From Fasciola hepatica (taxonomy: Eukaryota > Platyhelminthes > Trematoda > Plagiorchiida > Fasciolidae), in assembly GCA_948099385.1 (NCBI GenBank), contig CANUEZ040000031.1, forward strand, positions 4,271,001 to 4,335,000: a stretch of 64,000 nt of DNA. The letters run 5' to 3'. This document shows, one piece after another, positions 21,943 to 34,002 of this stretch. A model generated the notes under the pieces. That model had not been told where the DNA came from. It did not search any database and worked only from the letters and a program-made list of their open reading frames with translations. How positions within the stretch are numbered: the stretch's first letter is position 1; the number at the start of each line of letters is the position of its first letter. The translations under genes were made by a program, and so were the position numbers.

Positions 21943-24881
21943 TGGTATATTTCTCGACCATGGTCGAGACGCATGCGCAAGCGCATGATCATGGTGTACA
22001 ACGTTACTCAAAACAATGAACTATACACGAATTTCAAGAAAGCGAGTGGAGTCGTCAGAAGCAAAACAATATAGCTAGAGATAGTTTGAGTCGACTGAAA
22101 TTATAAAGGTTTGCGCGGCAAATACGGTTTGGTTTCGGATTCGACTGGTTGGTAGTGGTCCGTGAAAATACAAAATATATCGTGAAAATATAGCGCTAGG
22201 GATGCGTTATAAGTCAAAATAATGCAAGATGTGGGTAACTGAGGCCTATTGCGGGTTCTATGCACGGAATAAGTAATGGACATGGAGAGGTTAAAGAAAT
22301 GAATGGGAGTACAACCGTGAACTTTGGTGAATATGAAGAGAGCGGCTCTCTATGGAGATGAAGTTGGCCCGGAATGATGGATATTCCCGATTCTAATAGA
22401 GGGAGTTCATCATGAAACGAGGGGACATGAGGAAACTGTTGAAATGGACAGGCAACGTTGATGAATGTGGAGGAAACAGCAATCCATATATAAGGTGAGT
22501 TTAGGTTCGGGATCAATAACCCTTATCATTCAGAAAAAGGCAGCGCAACTTGAAGGCCTTTAACTGGTGAAGAGTCAATTTCAAGCTGGATACCGATCGA
22601 AAGAAAAATGAAATCTTGGAAGAGAAAACGGAGCGAAAAATCTCCTTGTAGGCTCGCGCCTTATTGTTCTGTTATGCTGACAAATATATTGATTTATTGA
22701 TTCTCAGTGATCTTCGGCATCATTGTTGGGAACCAAGGATGTGAGGGACAAGTGGACTCGCGTTCGGATAAAGTATCGAATTTTAATGAGAAAAAATTCC
22801 TGTGTTGCGTATTCTAGCTCTGTTATTGGATTGTTTCACATGAGACCAAGGTGATGTGCAGCATCCCGTGGGTATGGTTCATCAGGCGGGGTAAGGGACG
22901 TGTCAATCAATCAATAGAAGGTTGCTTGCGAACTGTTATTTCTGAAGCCTCCAACAGTGACATCAGTAGTAGAGGTGTTGCGTTAGGAGACGTCTATCAA
23001 TCTGCTTGTAAGCATTTGGGGGTGTTTTAGGTCGTGTGGCCCGATTGCAATCCCGTTTGGTATAAAAGATGCCATTAAGGTCTCTGTCGGTACAGGTCAA
23101 AGTGTGGACATTGGTCACCGAAAGTGGTGCCCGAGAGAGTGGGCGACGACAAACCTGAAATAAATGGTGTTAGCAGTCTGGACGTGGTTCCAGCTGTTTG
23201 TTATGATAATAAATAGCGACAATTAATAATGAACTGACTGGGTCTATGTGGACTGTCAGTGTTACATTTCGTACTTTGATCTGGGTTCTAATTAGATAGC
23301 TTAAGTAACATAGGGTTGCAGGGGGTTGATAAGTACTACCACCGGCTAGCAAGATAGCGTAAACCCGGTGGGCTGCTGCGTCTGCATTTCAGAGATTTAA
23401 CTTAATTGTGAGCAGGCTGCGGTAGTGATTGTAGTTGGCAGGAGGCAGTGGTTACTGTTAGGTAGGGTTGTAAACCTAAGCGTGGCTTGGATGCTAGGAC
23501 ATCGAGAAGACCGCTTTCTAAAAAAGATGACGGACGATAGAGGGGTATAGATGGAAAAGGTGACCGGTTTCCACTATGTTCTTATCTCTTTTTTTCCTTT
23601 TCCGGGCTTCCTCGAGGTTGCCGTTATTCGTCAGGTGCGTCGATACTCTGTCCAGGTCAATGGGTTGGAGGTCAGGGCTGTGGTAGCGATTGTATTTGAC
23701 GTCGACGTGCATGCTAGGTGCGCTTATGGTGGGTATGGGGTGGTTGAAACTTAGAGCGGGGGATGGGAAAGCGTATGTGGAGAGTCCAGTGCGCTGTCAC
23801 CCCAGTCAGTCTCGAGCGTGAAGACCAAAGCTTGTCGAGCGAACAAGGGCGATGTGGGGTTTCCCCTTTCGCAGGATCAGGTCTGAGCTGATGGGATACT
23901 TTCCCATAGATGAAGGTTGCCCAATTCCTTCACAGCCCGATGTCAGTGGTATTTGGAGATCGAATCGATCCCACGAGGTCTTTTTCGTTTCCACTGTTCT
24001 CTTTTTTCAGTTTTATTATTATTATTTTTTTTTTGTTTGTTTCTCAACAGAGGGGTGGTTGAGCCCATATAGGAACTTTCCATAGCCCCTCCGCCCGATC
24101 GTAATTTTATGCGTATTTGTCTTTTTTCGCAACTGCTGGGGGTGGTCTGTTTTCCCCACGTTCCAACGACGCAATGGTATGGGTGCCGTTGACATCAGGG
24201 GTTTCGCTAGCATGGGCTGGGAAAATGCAGGATGGAATTATGCAACACACGGAGTAGGACAACGAACGTTGTAAAGCACAAGCTAGCATACGTGTGTCAG
24301 TCTCATACAGCGCCAGGCCATGCCTAAGACCATCAGAGTCCATTCCGGGCTAGCTGGTGCAGATGAGTTTAGCTCTGCTGATGGGAAATGGTGTGGTGCA
24401 TAAGAGAGAATATGATAGTAGTTGGTGCATGGTAGATACAGAGGTGAGACGAGAGGAAAAGCCACCAAGTAAGTACTAGCAGGTGGGCTTCTGGGATAAT
24501 AGATTCTGGAATGAGGTGATTAAGAAAGGCGAATTGAGGCCGGGCATAAAACCCAGGTGAGTGGTGGTAGCCAAGATGAACGGGAGAGGAGTGAAAGGAT
24601 CGAGTAAAGTGGTAGACGGCGGAACTCAGTGTCCTAGGGTCCGAAGCCACGTACTTATTTTCTGTGGAGACATCTAATACTAAGAAACTTAGACTGGTTG
24701 GCAATAGAACAGGAACATTGTCTAAAATTAGGAGAACCGGCAAGCATTAAACTAGGTATAGTTATAAAAGTCAGCAAACTGTGGCTACAGTAGTATAGAT
24801 TGTAAGCAATATAACGTAAAAGAGAATTGTTGCCCTGGCGTTTGTCATCGGGTGAGAAATGAAAGTTCTAGTGCAGTAATC
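21943..24881 (-). other. 3' UTR of the family-A element (about 2.9 kb)
   Basis: Non-coding on the minus strand after the ORF2 stop. It aligns in order with the plus-strand insertion at 37,830-40,743: CTGATGTCAACGGCACCCAT versus CTGATATCAACGAAACCTTT; GGGGAAAACAGACCACCCCC; CGGGCGGAGGGGCTATGGAA; CTGCGAAAGGGGAAACCCCA. The last 50 nt form two stems, CATGCGC-TT-GCGCATG and the perfect palindrome CTCGACCATGGTCGAG, followed by AAATATACC(ATT)5. About 2.9 kb is very long for a LINE 3' UTR. Confidence 0.8.
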
Positions 24882-27800
24882 CTAGTAATCAAACCCGTTT
24901 TCGTAGGCCACCTCTTCGGTGACGGTCAGACCGGTAAGAAGGATCACATTGGGAACAGTCAAGAAGTGATCCAGCGAGCCTCTGAACTGGGAAATTGAGA
25001 GACTTTCGCGGATGTTTAGCGGGAGTTTATTCCATAACTTTGAGTATTTTATAAGGAAAAAGTTAGATCTTAACGCTGGTTTTGATCTAGGAATAGAGAG
25101 CTGCAATGACCGATGGCGTAGAGCATAATTCGTGGAGGGAGTGAGACGAATGGGTTTGGTACACGAAAAGGCCGTACGGTGGTACAGCTTAAACAGGAAG
25201 CACAAATTGAGCTTCATGCGACGCAACCATAGAGGGTCAAGATTGAGTAGGATGCATCGATCCTTGTAACACAGACTGGAGGAAAAGCCTACTAATTGTT
25301 TGGTGAATTGGCGTTGCACGGACTCCAGAGAAATGTGGTCGGATTTCGTCATGTTGGTGAAGATAATGGGACAGTATTCAAGGAGAGGCCTGGCGTGAGA
25401 CTTGTAAGTGAGCAGTTTGCAATCATTTAGCCGAAAAGTTCTGGAGATGAGACCAGTGGTTCTTCTGGTCTTTGCAATCTGGAGTGGAACATACCCAGAA
25501 AACCTAAAGCTACAAGAATAATGGAGACCAAGGTCTCGAACTAAAGGGCTGTACGAAATGGGTAGGTCGTGGATAAGCAGGGTTCCGGGGGTCACTTGAC
25601 ATCTGAATGTTGTGTAGCAGCTCTTCGAGGTCGAAAAGTCCATATTCCATGAATTGCACCAATCCCCGAGTCGCTTTAGGTCACTAGAGATATCATCCAG
25701 CATGATGTTGAGGTTTTGACGAGGAAACTCATAGACAATCTTAACGTCATCAGCAAAAAGGAATGGGGTACCATGGTGCAAGGTGGGAAATATGTCGTTT
25801 ATGTAGATGAGAAATAGTAAAGGACCGAGTACACTGCCTTGCATAACTCCACTGGTGACTGGAGCAGGTTGTGAGAGACACCCATCAATGGAAACCACTT
25901 GTGAACGGTCCGATAAATAAGATGTTAACCAAGATAAAAGCGAACCGGAAAAGCCATGAGCTTTGAGTTTGGTTAGTAACAAAGCGTGAGGGACGCGGTC
26001 GAAAGCCTTTGTCATATCAAGGTATATGATGATGATAGATTTAGCGTTGTCGGCGGCCGCCGTTATGAGGTTAAAAAAGTCGTACTGACAGGTGGTGCAT
26101 GAACGTGATTTTAGGAAGCCATGCTGCCCACTATGGATGATGTTATGGGACAACAGGAAGTCGGACATCCGCTGTTTGATGAGGCGTTCCATCAACCTAG
26201 AAGCAATTGGAGTGTGGTTGATAGGGCGGTAATTTGAGGGGTCATGTATTGGTCCCTTCTTATGGATTGGGATGATGACCGCAGTCTTCCACTGTGAGGG
26301 AAATATGCCAAACTTGATGGATAGATTGTAGACCTTCAATAGTAAGGCTGCGACATCAGTTCCTTCAAGACGTAGAAGTGTCGGCGGAACACCATCATGG
26401 CCAAGGTGTGAGGACTCCCGGACACGGGTAATCTGGTTGGTCACCTCTTTTAAAGTAAATTCTTAATCAGACAGTGAGTGCTCGGTGACAGGGTCTATGC
26501 ATGGGGATAAAGTAATGGGGTTCGTAGTCATGGATGCAGCAAAGTAGGAGTTAAGCGCCTCGGCTATCGCTACAGGTGAGGTAATGTGGTCGTTATTTTC
26601 TAAGATTAGAGTGGGGATACTTACTGGTTTGCTCTGATTTCTATTCTTCATTAGGTATGCCAACTTTGAGGAAGTATCATGGCATTGCAAGGCAGATACT
26701 TCTTGTTTTTTGAGCATATCATCAGTCTTCATTCTGATTGCTACCGAGAGACGTTGGAGCTGCAAGAATGACGATAAGTCATTATTGGTTTGGTACACCT
26801 TCTGGAGCTTCAGGTACTTGTTTTGCATTCGGCTCAGGATTGAACTACGGACTCGGTTTGATGTGATACGAGTAGTAGTGATTTTGGACAGCAAGTATGA
26901 TAGGTTAGAATATAGTAAATTAGCAGCCAGCTGAGGGTCGCTTTGCAGGAAAAAGTCGTCCCAGTCTAGCGATCGAAGCGTGCAGATAAGATTGACCCAG
27001 TTGACTGCTGAAGAGTAATGATTGGGTGGGTGGGATTTGTCAAAAGATTGCGGAACCACGAAGGTGCAGGACACCATTCTGTGGTCGCTTCCAGGAAAGA
27101 GGTCGAGCGTACTGGCTGAAACATCTGATAAACCAATAGTAAACAACAAATCAAGGATGTTGTTACCTCTGGTTGGGACTGTTACATGTTGGATCCAGCG
27201 CCCAACGCGGATGCATGGCATAAAATCTAGTAAGTTGTTTGGGGCGGATAGAGTATTCCAACAAATGCTCGGTGCATTGAAGTCCCCCGCTATGAGTTTG
27301 GAGGAACAGGGCAGCAATGAAAGATAGTTGAAAGCGTCAATAATCTTGGTAAGATCCATAGCGTTGGAATCGGGTGGCCTATAGATGCAACCAATATGAA
27401 GATAGGAATTAAGTAAGGGAATTGTTAACCACAGTGAATCCTGAATGGCGTCCAGAGTTGTGTGTGACAGTGGAATGGCCAGCAGAGTGTTTTTGACATA
27501 AATTAGACAGCCTCCCCCACGACAGGGCCTATTCCTTCGGAACATCTGGTAGCCAACTAGACAGACTCGATCTGACGGGACGGAATCTGTTAGCCATGTT
27601 TCAGTTACAATGATAATATCAAAGTCAGAGGGCTCAGCGATGCTGCGGATGGCTTTAGTTTTGTGCAGTAATGAACGGGCATTTACAAGTATGACTGAGA
27701 GAGATGATACAGGCCTCGGTAGTGGTGGATATGGTGGGGGGTTCGGTAGTGGTGATGAGGGTGGTAATTCCAGTGAAGTATAGGGCAAGGATGGGGGGAG

Positions 27801-27968
27801 GACCTCAGTTGTTCCACGGATTGGATGAGTTGAAGCCTGGAGGGGGATGGTGTGAGGGGAGAGGGATGGGGAGGTGCTGTTTGGGAGAGTAGTTTGAATG
27901 CGGGGAATATTCTCGAAGGGGGCCGGCAGGAAAAAAGCGGCCACGGATGGATGGCAGTACTGGGCCAA
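24882..27968 (-). pseudogene. Family-A ORF2: EEP endonuclease plus reverse transcriptase, one in-frame TAA
   Basis: This frame encodes the enzyme that nicks target DNA and copies the element RNA into the nick. Residues 1-90 are Pro/Ser-rich. The EEP domain (about 90-310) shows NARSLL, TETWLTD, CIYRPPDS, AGDFNAPSICW and GSDHRM, with all expected catalytic residues. The linker follows to about residue 500. Codon 502 is TAA (26,463-26,465), directly followed in the same frame by RT sequence: DGVPPTLL, NYRPI, QHGFLKSRSC, motif A YLDMTKAFDRVPH, motif B SGVMQGSVLGPLLFL, motif C LFADDVKIV. The C-terminal helix-rich part (LDPLWLRRMKLN, KLWNKLP) ends in ENGFDY. Total about 1,028 codons, normal for an EEP-RT ORF2. 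The first Met used, 27,968, overlaps the ORF1 end; other upstream starts are possible. Confidence 0.92.
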
Positions 27969-29460
27969 GAGACGTGGATGGGTCTTGTGGGAGAGGGGAG
28001 CTAGGTGAAACCAGGAAATGGTTCCCAGGGAGTGACTGGGTAGCGGTAGAGGTATAAAGTAGTTGGTGTGGCGGATAGTAATGTAATGGAGCGGTGAATG
28101 GGGGGGGATAAGGTGGGTACAAGTAGGGTGGAAATGAAAAGGCAGTTAGCCGAGATGGAAAACTAGGATTCCCAGCCGCATAAGGGGCTGGTAAAATTTC
28201 ACGTGACTGAGTCATTACCTTATGGTTTGCATGTGCGTTACGTTGATGGGCCTTGTTCTTTTGGTGACGAGGTGTTAACTTCTGTGGGTCAATCTGCACT
28301 GACGGGCTAATTAGCGGTGGTGGCCTAGGTGGTAACCAGACACATTCTGGTTGCAAATGGGTGGGTGCAGATGGTGGGCTTAGGGGCCTGGTTGAGTTAT
28401 CAAAAATGCCAGAGGTAACAGGATGCATGGGTGTAGACGGAGGTGGGTTGATGGTGCAGTGATTTTTAGGTATGGTTAAATAACCCGACATGGAGCTAGT
28501 AGAAGGAATGGGGTCATCTAGATTTGTGGAGTACATGAGCTCGCGGTTGGATGAGTTGGAGGAACCTTCATCAGTTTTGTGGACGTTGGGGCGCTTGTTC
28601 CAGTCTGGAGATTTGCTTGGGCTATTCTGGATATTGGGGCGTTTGCCAGGTGGCTCATTGGGTGAGGAAATTGGCGTACTGTCTAAATCTACGGTTGCAT
28701 TGTAATCTGCAATAGATGGCAACATCAGGTGATGGCCAGTGATAGGTGCCCCGGAGTTTTAGGGTGGATTGTTGGTTGCGCTAACACCGGGGTTACTGTT
28801 CTGGGCGTGACTCTTGTGCACCTCTCTTTGCAGTGGGGTCTTGTCAGGAAATATCTTGGCGCACTTGAAGCCGGTTTTGGCTACGACTAACGCTTGCCGG
28901 CTGATAAGGATTTTGGCGACAACTTCATTTGTAAACTGGAACAGCAGTGGACAGGTGGTGCGTAGGGAGGTTTTGCGGAGTCTAATACAGTGGCACAGTT
29001 GTGAGTCAAGGTTGCAAGCGCTTAAGATCATATTTTTAGCAGCTGAGAGAGGTATTCGGTCTGGAATGTTAAACACAACCGCATTGTTTGCCTTTTTTAT
29101 CCGTCTGGAGATTTCCGAGGCAATCGTGTCCACAAACTTCGTGGCCAGTAGTAGATTGGTTGGGGTATGGTGTGCGGCTGGATCAAGCAAGAATGCTATA
29201 GGCATCAGTTGACTGATAATTTGATCAGCGGAGTCAATGCGAGAGGAAAGACTGCTCAGATTTTTGCTCATTTCCGTAGTTTGTCTATTAGCATGTCCAA
29301 GTATATCTACCAGAGAGACTGAGCAGTTATTCAGTGAGTTTTGCAGTTTAGCAGTCTTGCGACGGCGGTTGCTGGCAGTGATTTTGGGTCGGTTGGGAGG
29401 AGATGTAGGCATATCTATGGTGGTAAGGATGTGGATGGCCAATCGGATGAGATGTGGCAA
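27805..29460 (-). pseudogene. Family-A ORF1: RNA-binding protein with RRM-like core, one in-frame TAA
   Basis: ORF1 proteins coat the element RNA. The first part (29,460-28,762, 233 residues) has a basic stretch near residues 24-38 and a probable coiled coil about 45-85 (MSKNLSSLSSRIDSADQI). An RRM-like region about 115-215 follows: AVVFNIPD, LCHCIRLRKT, CPLLFQFTNEVVAKIL, FKCAKIFPDKTPLQREVHK. Codon 234 is TAA (28,759-28,761). The same frame then continues with about 317 codons of Pro/Ser-rich sequence with Tyr-Pro repeats (LYPPYPPPF) to 27,805. Whether the TAA is a mutation or a real end of a short ORF1 cannot be settled here. The decayed sister copy at 43,232-44,013 keeps the same RRM-like order. 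Confidence 0.85.
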
Positions 29461-29963
29461 TATGCGGGGGTAAGAGAGCTATACGGAAGCAAAGGATTAA
29501 GTGTAGAGTATGGCCAATATATGTGAGCCTTAGGTGGGGAAGAAAGTATTAGCCACGGGGGGTCAATATCAGTGGAACTAATTATGTATCAGTTGTTCAG
29601 CTAAAAACTGCAAGCAGTTTCTGCGGATGGTGCTGTTTGAAAAATTCCGGATGTATTACGCAAGTCAAGACGGCTTTAGTCTTTTTACTAAGGTGATTCC
29701 CTGAGTGGTGTCTTAGAGTCTGATAGTGTGGTTTCACTGAGACTGATGTTTCGCTTAGCTCCGACCCTAAGAGCAGTTCAATGATCACTTTTGTGTGTAT
29801 CTTTTACCACCGGGTGGTCCCAGGGACTAATGTTCAGAAAAAATCGCTTGATTTTTTCTGGGTCGGACAACAGACCTTAGAACTATAGTTTTAGGGATTA
29901 TCCTAGATAGCTTAATAAAAACTATACCGATAACAGCGAGAAAGCTACGCGGTGTAACGCAAC
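29461..29963 (-). promoter_or_regulatory. 5' UTR of the family-A element (probable internal promoter region)
   Basis: About 500 nt precede the ORF1 start on the minus strand. The outermost end, next to the resumed family-B UTR at 29,964, reads GCGTTACACCGCGTAGCTTT on the minus strand. The end of the minus-strand copy near 44,204 is similar (CGTTGCGCTACGCTACGGCG). A shared 5' end in two independent insertions suggests both are full-length at 5'. LINE promoters lie in this region by general knowledge; no specific box was recognised. Confidence 0.5.
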
Positions 29964-30898
29964 CCCTTCCTTCATATTCCCTAGTTTATCAATTTCTGCC
30001 CACAGCCATCACTTCTTTGTCTCCAAAGTTGTTCCTCTTTCTCTGTTGATCCTTCATGTTCACCTGTCATAAACAAATTGATCAGGGTTCATCCAAGTTA
30101 ATTCCGCACCACTTGATCCAACCCAACCTGTCTTTTCTAGGCAGTGCTACTTCCGGGTTCCGTCTCTCACCGCTATTTGTTCCTGCTCTGATATACCTTT
30201 ATCTATATGCATACATATACATGTATGTATCCGCGTATTTTCAATGCCTCCTCTAATTATTCGCCGGTCAAGTCTCCTGTCACCATGCCGCCGCCCCTCT
30301 TGATATGCTCCCATTTTACCTATCTGTGCCTCACATTTACCGTATCTCGATCCTTCCGCGGCATTGCTGCCATATGGCTCACCCTTTACTTCTAGCATTG
30401 CTAGCTCCCGTTTCTCAAAATGACACGGTTCGTCCATTGCAATAAAGCTTAGCTCATGGCTAGCTAGCCTTCAGCCATACGACTCAATTTTTTGATCTTA
30501 CTTCCTTCCCTTCTTTTTTCCTTTTCTCTTCATTGTTTCTCGCAACGACAGTTTCTCATGCCAGTCTGCAGTCCTCCTCATGCAAAGCTCACAGATTCCG
30601 TTTTCTCCACTCGGCTCAGCCAGCCGCTCCGCCTGACCTTGACCTTCGCATTCGCCGGGCCCAGATTTGAATCCATCTCCGGGTTCACTTAAAAAGCCTC
30701 TATTACTCCTTGGTGTGCATACATATACCTTCCCCTCATCTCCTCTCCACTTCGTCCTTCCCCCCTTGGTCTTGCGTATTTCTAAATAGTTCATGAATTT
30801 TGTCTGCCAGTTTTGTCGTTTGTAAACATTTTGATCATGCTTAAGGCACGCTTTTGGCTTCTTCGAAATATACCAATAATAATATTATTATTATTATA
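29964..30898 (+). mobile_element. Family-B 3' UTR copy, second part with 3' terminus
   Basis: It resumes the UTR broken at 21,927: AACCCCTTCCTTCATATTCC matches AACCCTTTCCTTCATATTCC at about 48,215. The order then follows 48,230-49,076 to the terminus: GCCCACAGCCATCACTTC, CACTTGATCCAACCCAACCT, TCTGTGCCTCACATTTACCG, then GATCATGCTTAAGGCACGC, and a short ATT tail (30,883-30,898). The next element begins directly after the tail. Confidence 0.8.
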
Positions 30899-31739
30899 AG
30901 ACGGCAACCATTGCATTGCTTCTTCACTACTTCGTCTGTTGTGCATATCCTCAACTCCAGGCGGCTCCCTTTTCCTTCTGATGTCAACCTACTCACCGTC
31001 CAGAGGAACCGGCCCGCCAGTCTTCCCACCCTTCTCATAAACCCTTCCTTCGTTCACGTCTCCTCATAAACCATTTTACCCTAGCTCTCCCAATCTGGTT
31101 TCGACCCTTAAACGTACCCCTTGTTCCCATGCTTCGGTGGTCCCCACAAGTCCACTGCCATCTCTGTCTCCCAACCCTACAGTACGGCAGTTACACACCT
31201 TCCCCTCCGTCCCACGTCGTACTACCCACCTGATGACTATCTCCACTGCTCCCGATACTAACCGCACCATACTTGGTGTTCCGCCCAACTTGCCTTACTC
31301 CTCCCTTGGCGAGTAACTCAACCTACGCCTCTATACCCCTATTCTCTAAACATCTTTAGCCCTTCCCTCTGCCCCTCTCTGCAGTCAATACTCAATTCCG
31401 ACTGGCCGGTATTCCTCAACTGCTCCTTATCACTCCAGGCTGACATGGACCCACTATATTCCGCAGTATTTTCAGCTTGCTCCAACATTTCTTCCCCCGC
31501 TGGTGCTCAGTTGTCCCACCACTCAACATCCCCTCTCGCTGCACCATCCGCTCCAGCTCGGCTGGAAGACACCCCATCCGAACCTCCACTAGCCTCAACA
31601 TCCATATATTTCCCCTGACTCTGAACTCCTCTCTTCCTAGTGGCGATAGCTTGTCTCTTTCGAACCTGAACTCCCCCTGGTGTGCTCATACCACCGCCCT
31701 CAAATGGAGTATCTTCAGCCCTTTTCAACTCTCGTTCTA

Positions 31740-32400
31740 TTCTTGGTAAACCCGTGCACCTAAAAAAACTTGTCCTCACTTATAATTACGACATTATCTT
31801 GATAACGGAATAATGGCCGTCTGAGGGCACTCCCAGTGATCAAATATCTTTGATAGGGTACAGTCTTCTAAGGACCAGCAGACCGAGACGGCTTGGTAGT
31901 GGATGCCTAGCCTATGTCAAGGAAATCTACACCACGACCCCTCTTTTACATACGGAGCTCGATCCTATTGCTGATTCTCTCTGGTTCAATATCAGCCTCC
32001 AGGGCACTGTTCTTTACATTAGCTGAGTGCGTCAATCTCCAAATTCCCCAGTTCCCTACTCCTAATACCAATGGATCTTTCGAGTAAATCCTTTTCCTTC
32101 CTTCCCGAACCAAGCTTAATGCAGACGACTTTATTCTTCCTCAAAATCTATTGGCCTACCCTCTCGGCTCCTCCCAATCTTATGGACCTATTAACCAGTG
32201 CTCATCTTGGTGGCTAAGCCCAACGTGTTGTCGAACCTACCAGAAATGGGAACGTACTACGTCTGATATTTACCAACAAAATGCTCTCATGGACACATGA
32301 GCAACACAAAGTTTTCCCGTCAGTGACCATAAAGTAGTTGTTTGCCATCGGCTCTTTAGTGGCCCTTCCAATCCCGCGTGTAACACACCTTTAAACAAAG
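31740..32400 (+). pseudogene. EEP endonuclease remnant of the split B' element
   Basis: Plus-strand translation in changing frames gives NSRSILGK, YNYDIILITE, DQIFLIGYSLLRTSRPRRLG and SGCLAYVKEIYTTTPLLHTE, ending in DPIADSLWFNISL. These follow ARSLLHKT, FDIIIVTETW, DRVCLVGYQMFRRNRPCR, GGCLIYVKN and AIQDSLWLTIPL of the intact copy. Further on, PTRNGNVLRLIFTN matches PTRGNNILDLLFT. Stops replace several positions, including the end of the TETW motif. A proline-rich stretch precedes it as in the intact ORF2. Confidence 0.7.
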
Positions 32401-33084
32401 CGTAGCCATTTTCACAACGCATCCGGAATTCAAAAGGCGATTACCCGTGATATTCTACGATACTAGATTATTGACTGAACAATGACACCAAAAAGATACG
32501 AACCTCAATGATGAGATCATAGGGACCCAACAAACGAGAAACTGAATTGCGGTGTGCGAGCAAAAAGCACGTGCATCACTCAGGTCCAGAACAAGGATAA
32601 GACAAAGTAGCGCTCTGGGCGCGAGCAAATAACAGCTGGTCCATAAAAGCAAACAGTGCGTAACGACACGTCAGTAGTGTAAGCAAGTGAGTAATGTTAA
32701 GAAAAACACTGAACCGCAAAGGTTTTAGGAGAGTTTTCCACGACCGATCGTTACAAGGCGTACCCCTCTAACAATATATTTCTATGAAAAAAATGAACAT
32801 TGCTGGTCACTCTTATTCTCCAAAATGGCCAGTGCGATCAATTTCTCATCCACGGCCCTCAGATTGCTGTAGATATTTTCTACTCCTACTTTTCCGACTG
32901 TCTGGAAAAATTGTCTCGTACTTCTCATGCTGTATCTTAGAAGAGGGCCCTCCGTCCTTTCACTCAATAAAAAGTATCTTAATCTTCTCAAGAAGCTTCA
33001 TTATTTTAGTGACTTTTCAACTTTAATTCGTTTAGACCACATCCCCGCACTCATTCAGCAAAAAGATAATACGCGACTCCTTGA
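32400..33084 (+). other. Decayed endonuclease-RT linker without clear reading frame
   Basis: By position this should encode the region between EEP and the RT of the split element, but I could align little of it. Short frames on both strands have no recognisable domain. Heavy decay is the simplest reading. Confidence 0.4.
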
Positions 33085-34002
33085 CTAAGAAGCTGAGGCA
33101 TTGAGCCACCCAAACGAGACGCAACATTTTTCTATCTCGCATAATTCTAGAAACGCTGATGTCAAGGCTGGCTCACAACTCCTGATTCTGGATAATAACT
33201 CATCTATTACCTTACCACCCTGTGTGATCGAAGCCTTCAATGCATTCTTTGCTTCGGCCATGGCTCCAGCCGCCGTCATTTCTTCTCCTCGATCTTCGCC
33301 ACTTACTGACTCTGTCCTTCTTCCATGTCCTTTAATGCCGGAAGCATTACTAAACCACTATTCAAAGGCGAACCCTTCCCTCGATTAGGCCCCAATAACC
33401 TACCACCAGTTGCTCTTGCCAATGGCGGACCGGATCTCCCTCTTCTGCTGCTTAACCTTTTCACTTTTTAACTTAATGGTAACATCGCGCCTGCCAACTG
33501 GAGGCGTTCGGCTTTCTTTTCCATTCATAAGAAGGGAACTTTACGTGAGGTATTCAATTATCGCCCTATAAACCATGCCCCAGTTTTATCCAGGTTAATG
33601 GGAAAAACAGTAAAAGTTCACAATATCAATCACTCATCGGGCCTCAACCTTATTAATGAAGACCAACATGGATTCCTCCGTTCACGATCCTGCATGACTT
33701 GTCAGTATGATTTTCCGAATCTCGACACTGACTCAGTTGAAGGGGAGAAAATTTTTGTTGTTCTTTATCCTGACTTATCTTGGGCGTTTCATCTTGCACC
33801 ACACCCTCGGCCTTTAACAACGCCACGACCATCTGGCATCATCAACCCACTATTTTCTTGGTTCTCATTTTACTCATCTCGTTCACAGGTTATTTTGAAT
33901 ATTGGGCGCACTTCTAGCAACAGGCCTTCTACTAGCGGTCTCTTTGAGGGCTTTGCTTCCAGGACCCTTCTTTTCCTCTTGCACACAAATGATATAATAA
34001 TT
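33085..34002 (+). pseudogene. Linker and N-terminal RT of the split B' element
   Basis: LPPCVIEAFNAFFASAMAP (about 33,210-33,265) is the linker motif. Then come NEDQHGFLRSRSCMTCQYDF, a motif-A region WAFHLAPHP (its first Asp region is YPDLSWAF, the following Asp replaced by His), and a motif-B region ending in RTLLFLLHTND. The frame stops abruptly at 34,002, where the 3' tail of the minus-strand element begins. Confidence 0.75.

Larger units (their letters stand above)
21928..29963 (-). mobile_element. Near full-length family-A non-LTR retrotransposon (about 8.0 kb)
   Basis: Read on the minus strand: 5' UTR 29,963-29,461; ORF1 29,460-27,805; ORF2 27,968-24,882 (overlapping ORF1 by 164 nt in another frame); 3' UTR 24,881-21,943; (ATT)5 tail ending at 21,928. 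ORF1 carries one internal TAA and ORF2 one internal TAA, with no frameshift seen. ORF2 has EEP and RT domains and no RNase H, placing it in the CR1/L2/jockey group. Both flanks are halves of one family-B 3' UTR, which fixes the ends to within a few bases. Compared with that target, about four bases (CTTC) are missing and no target-site duplication is seen. Confidence 0.9.
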
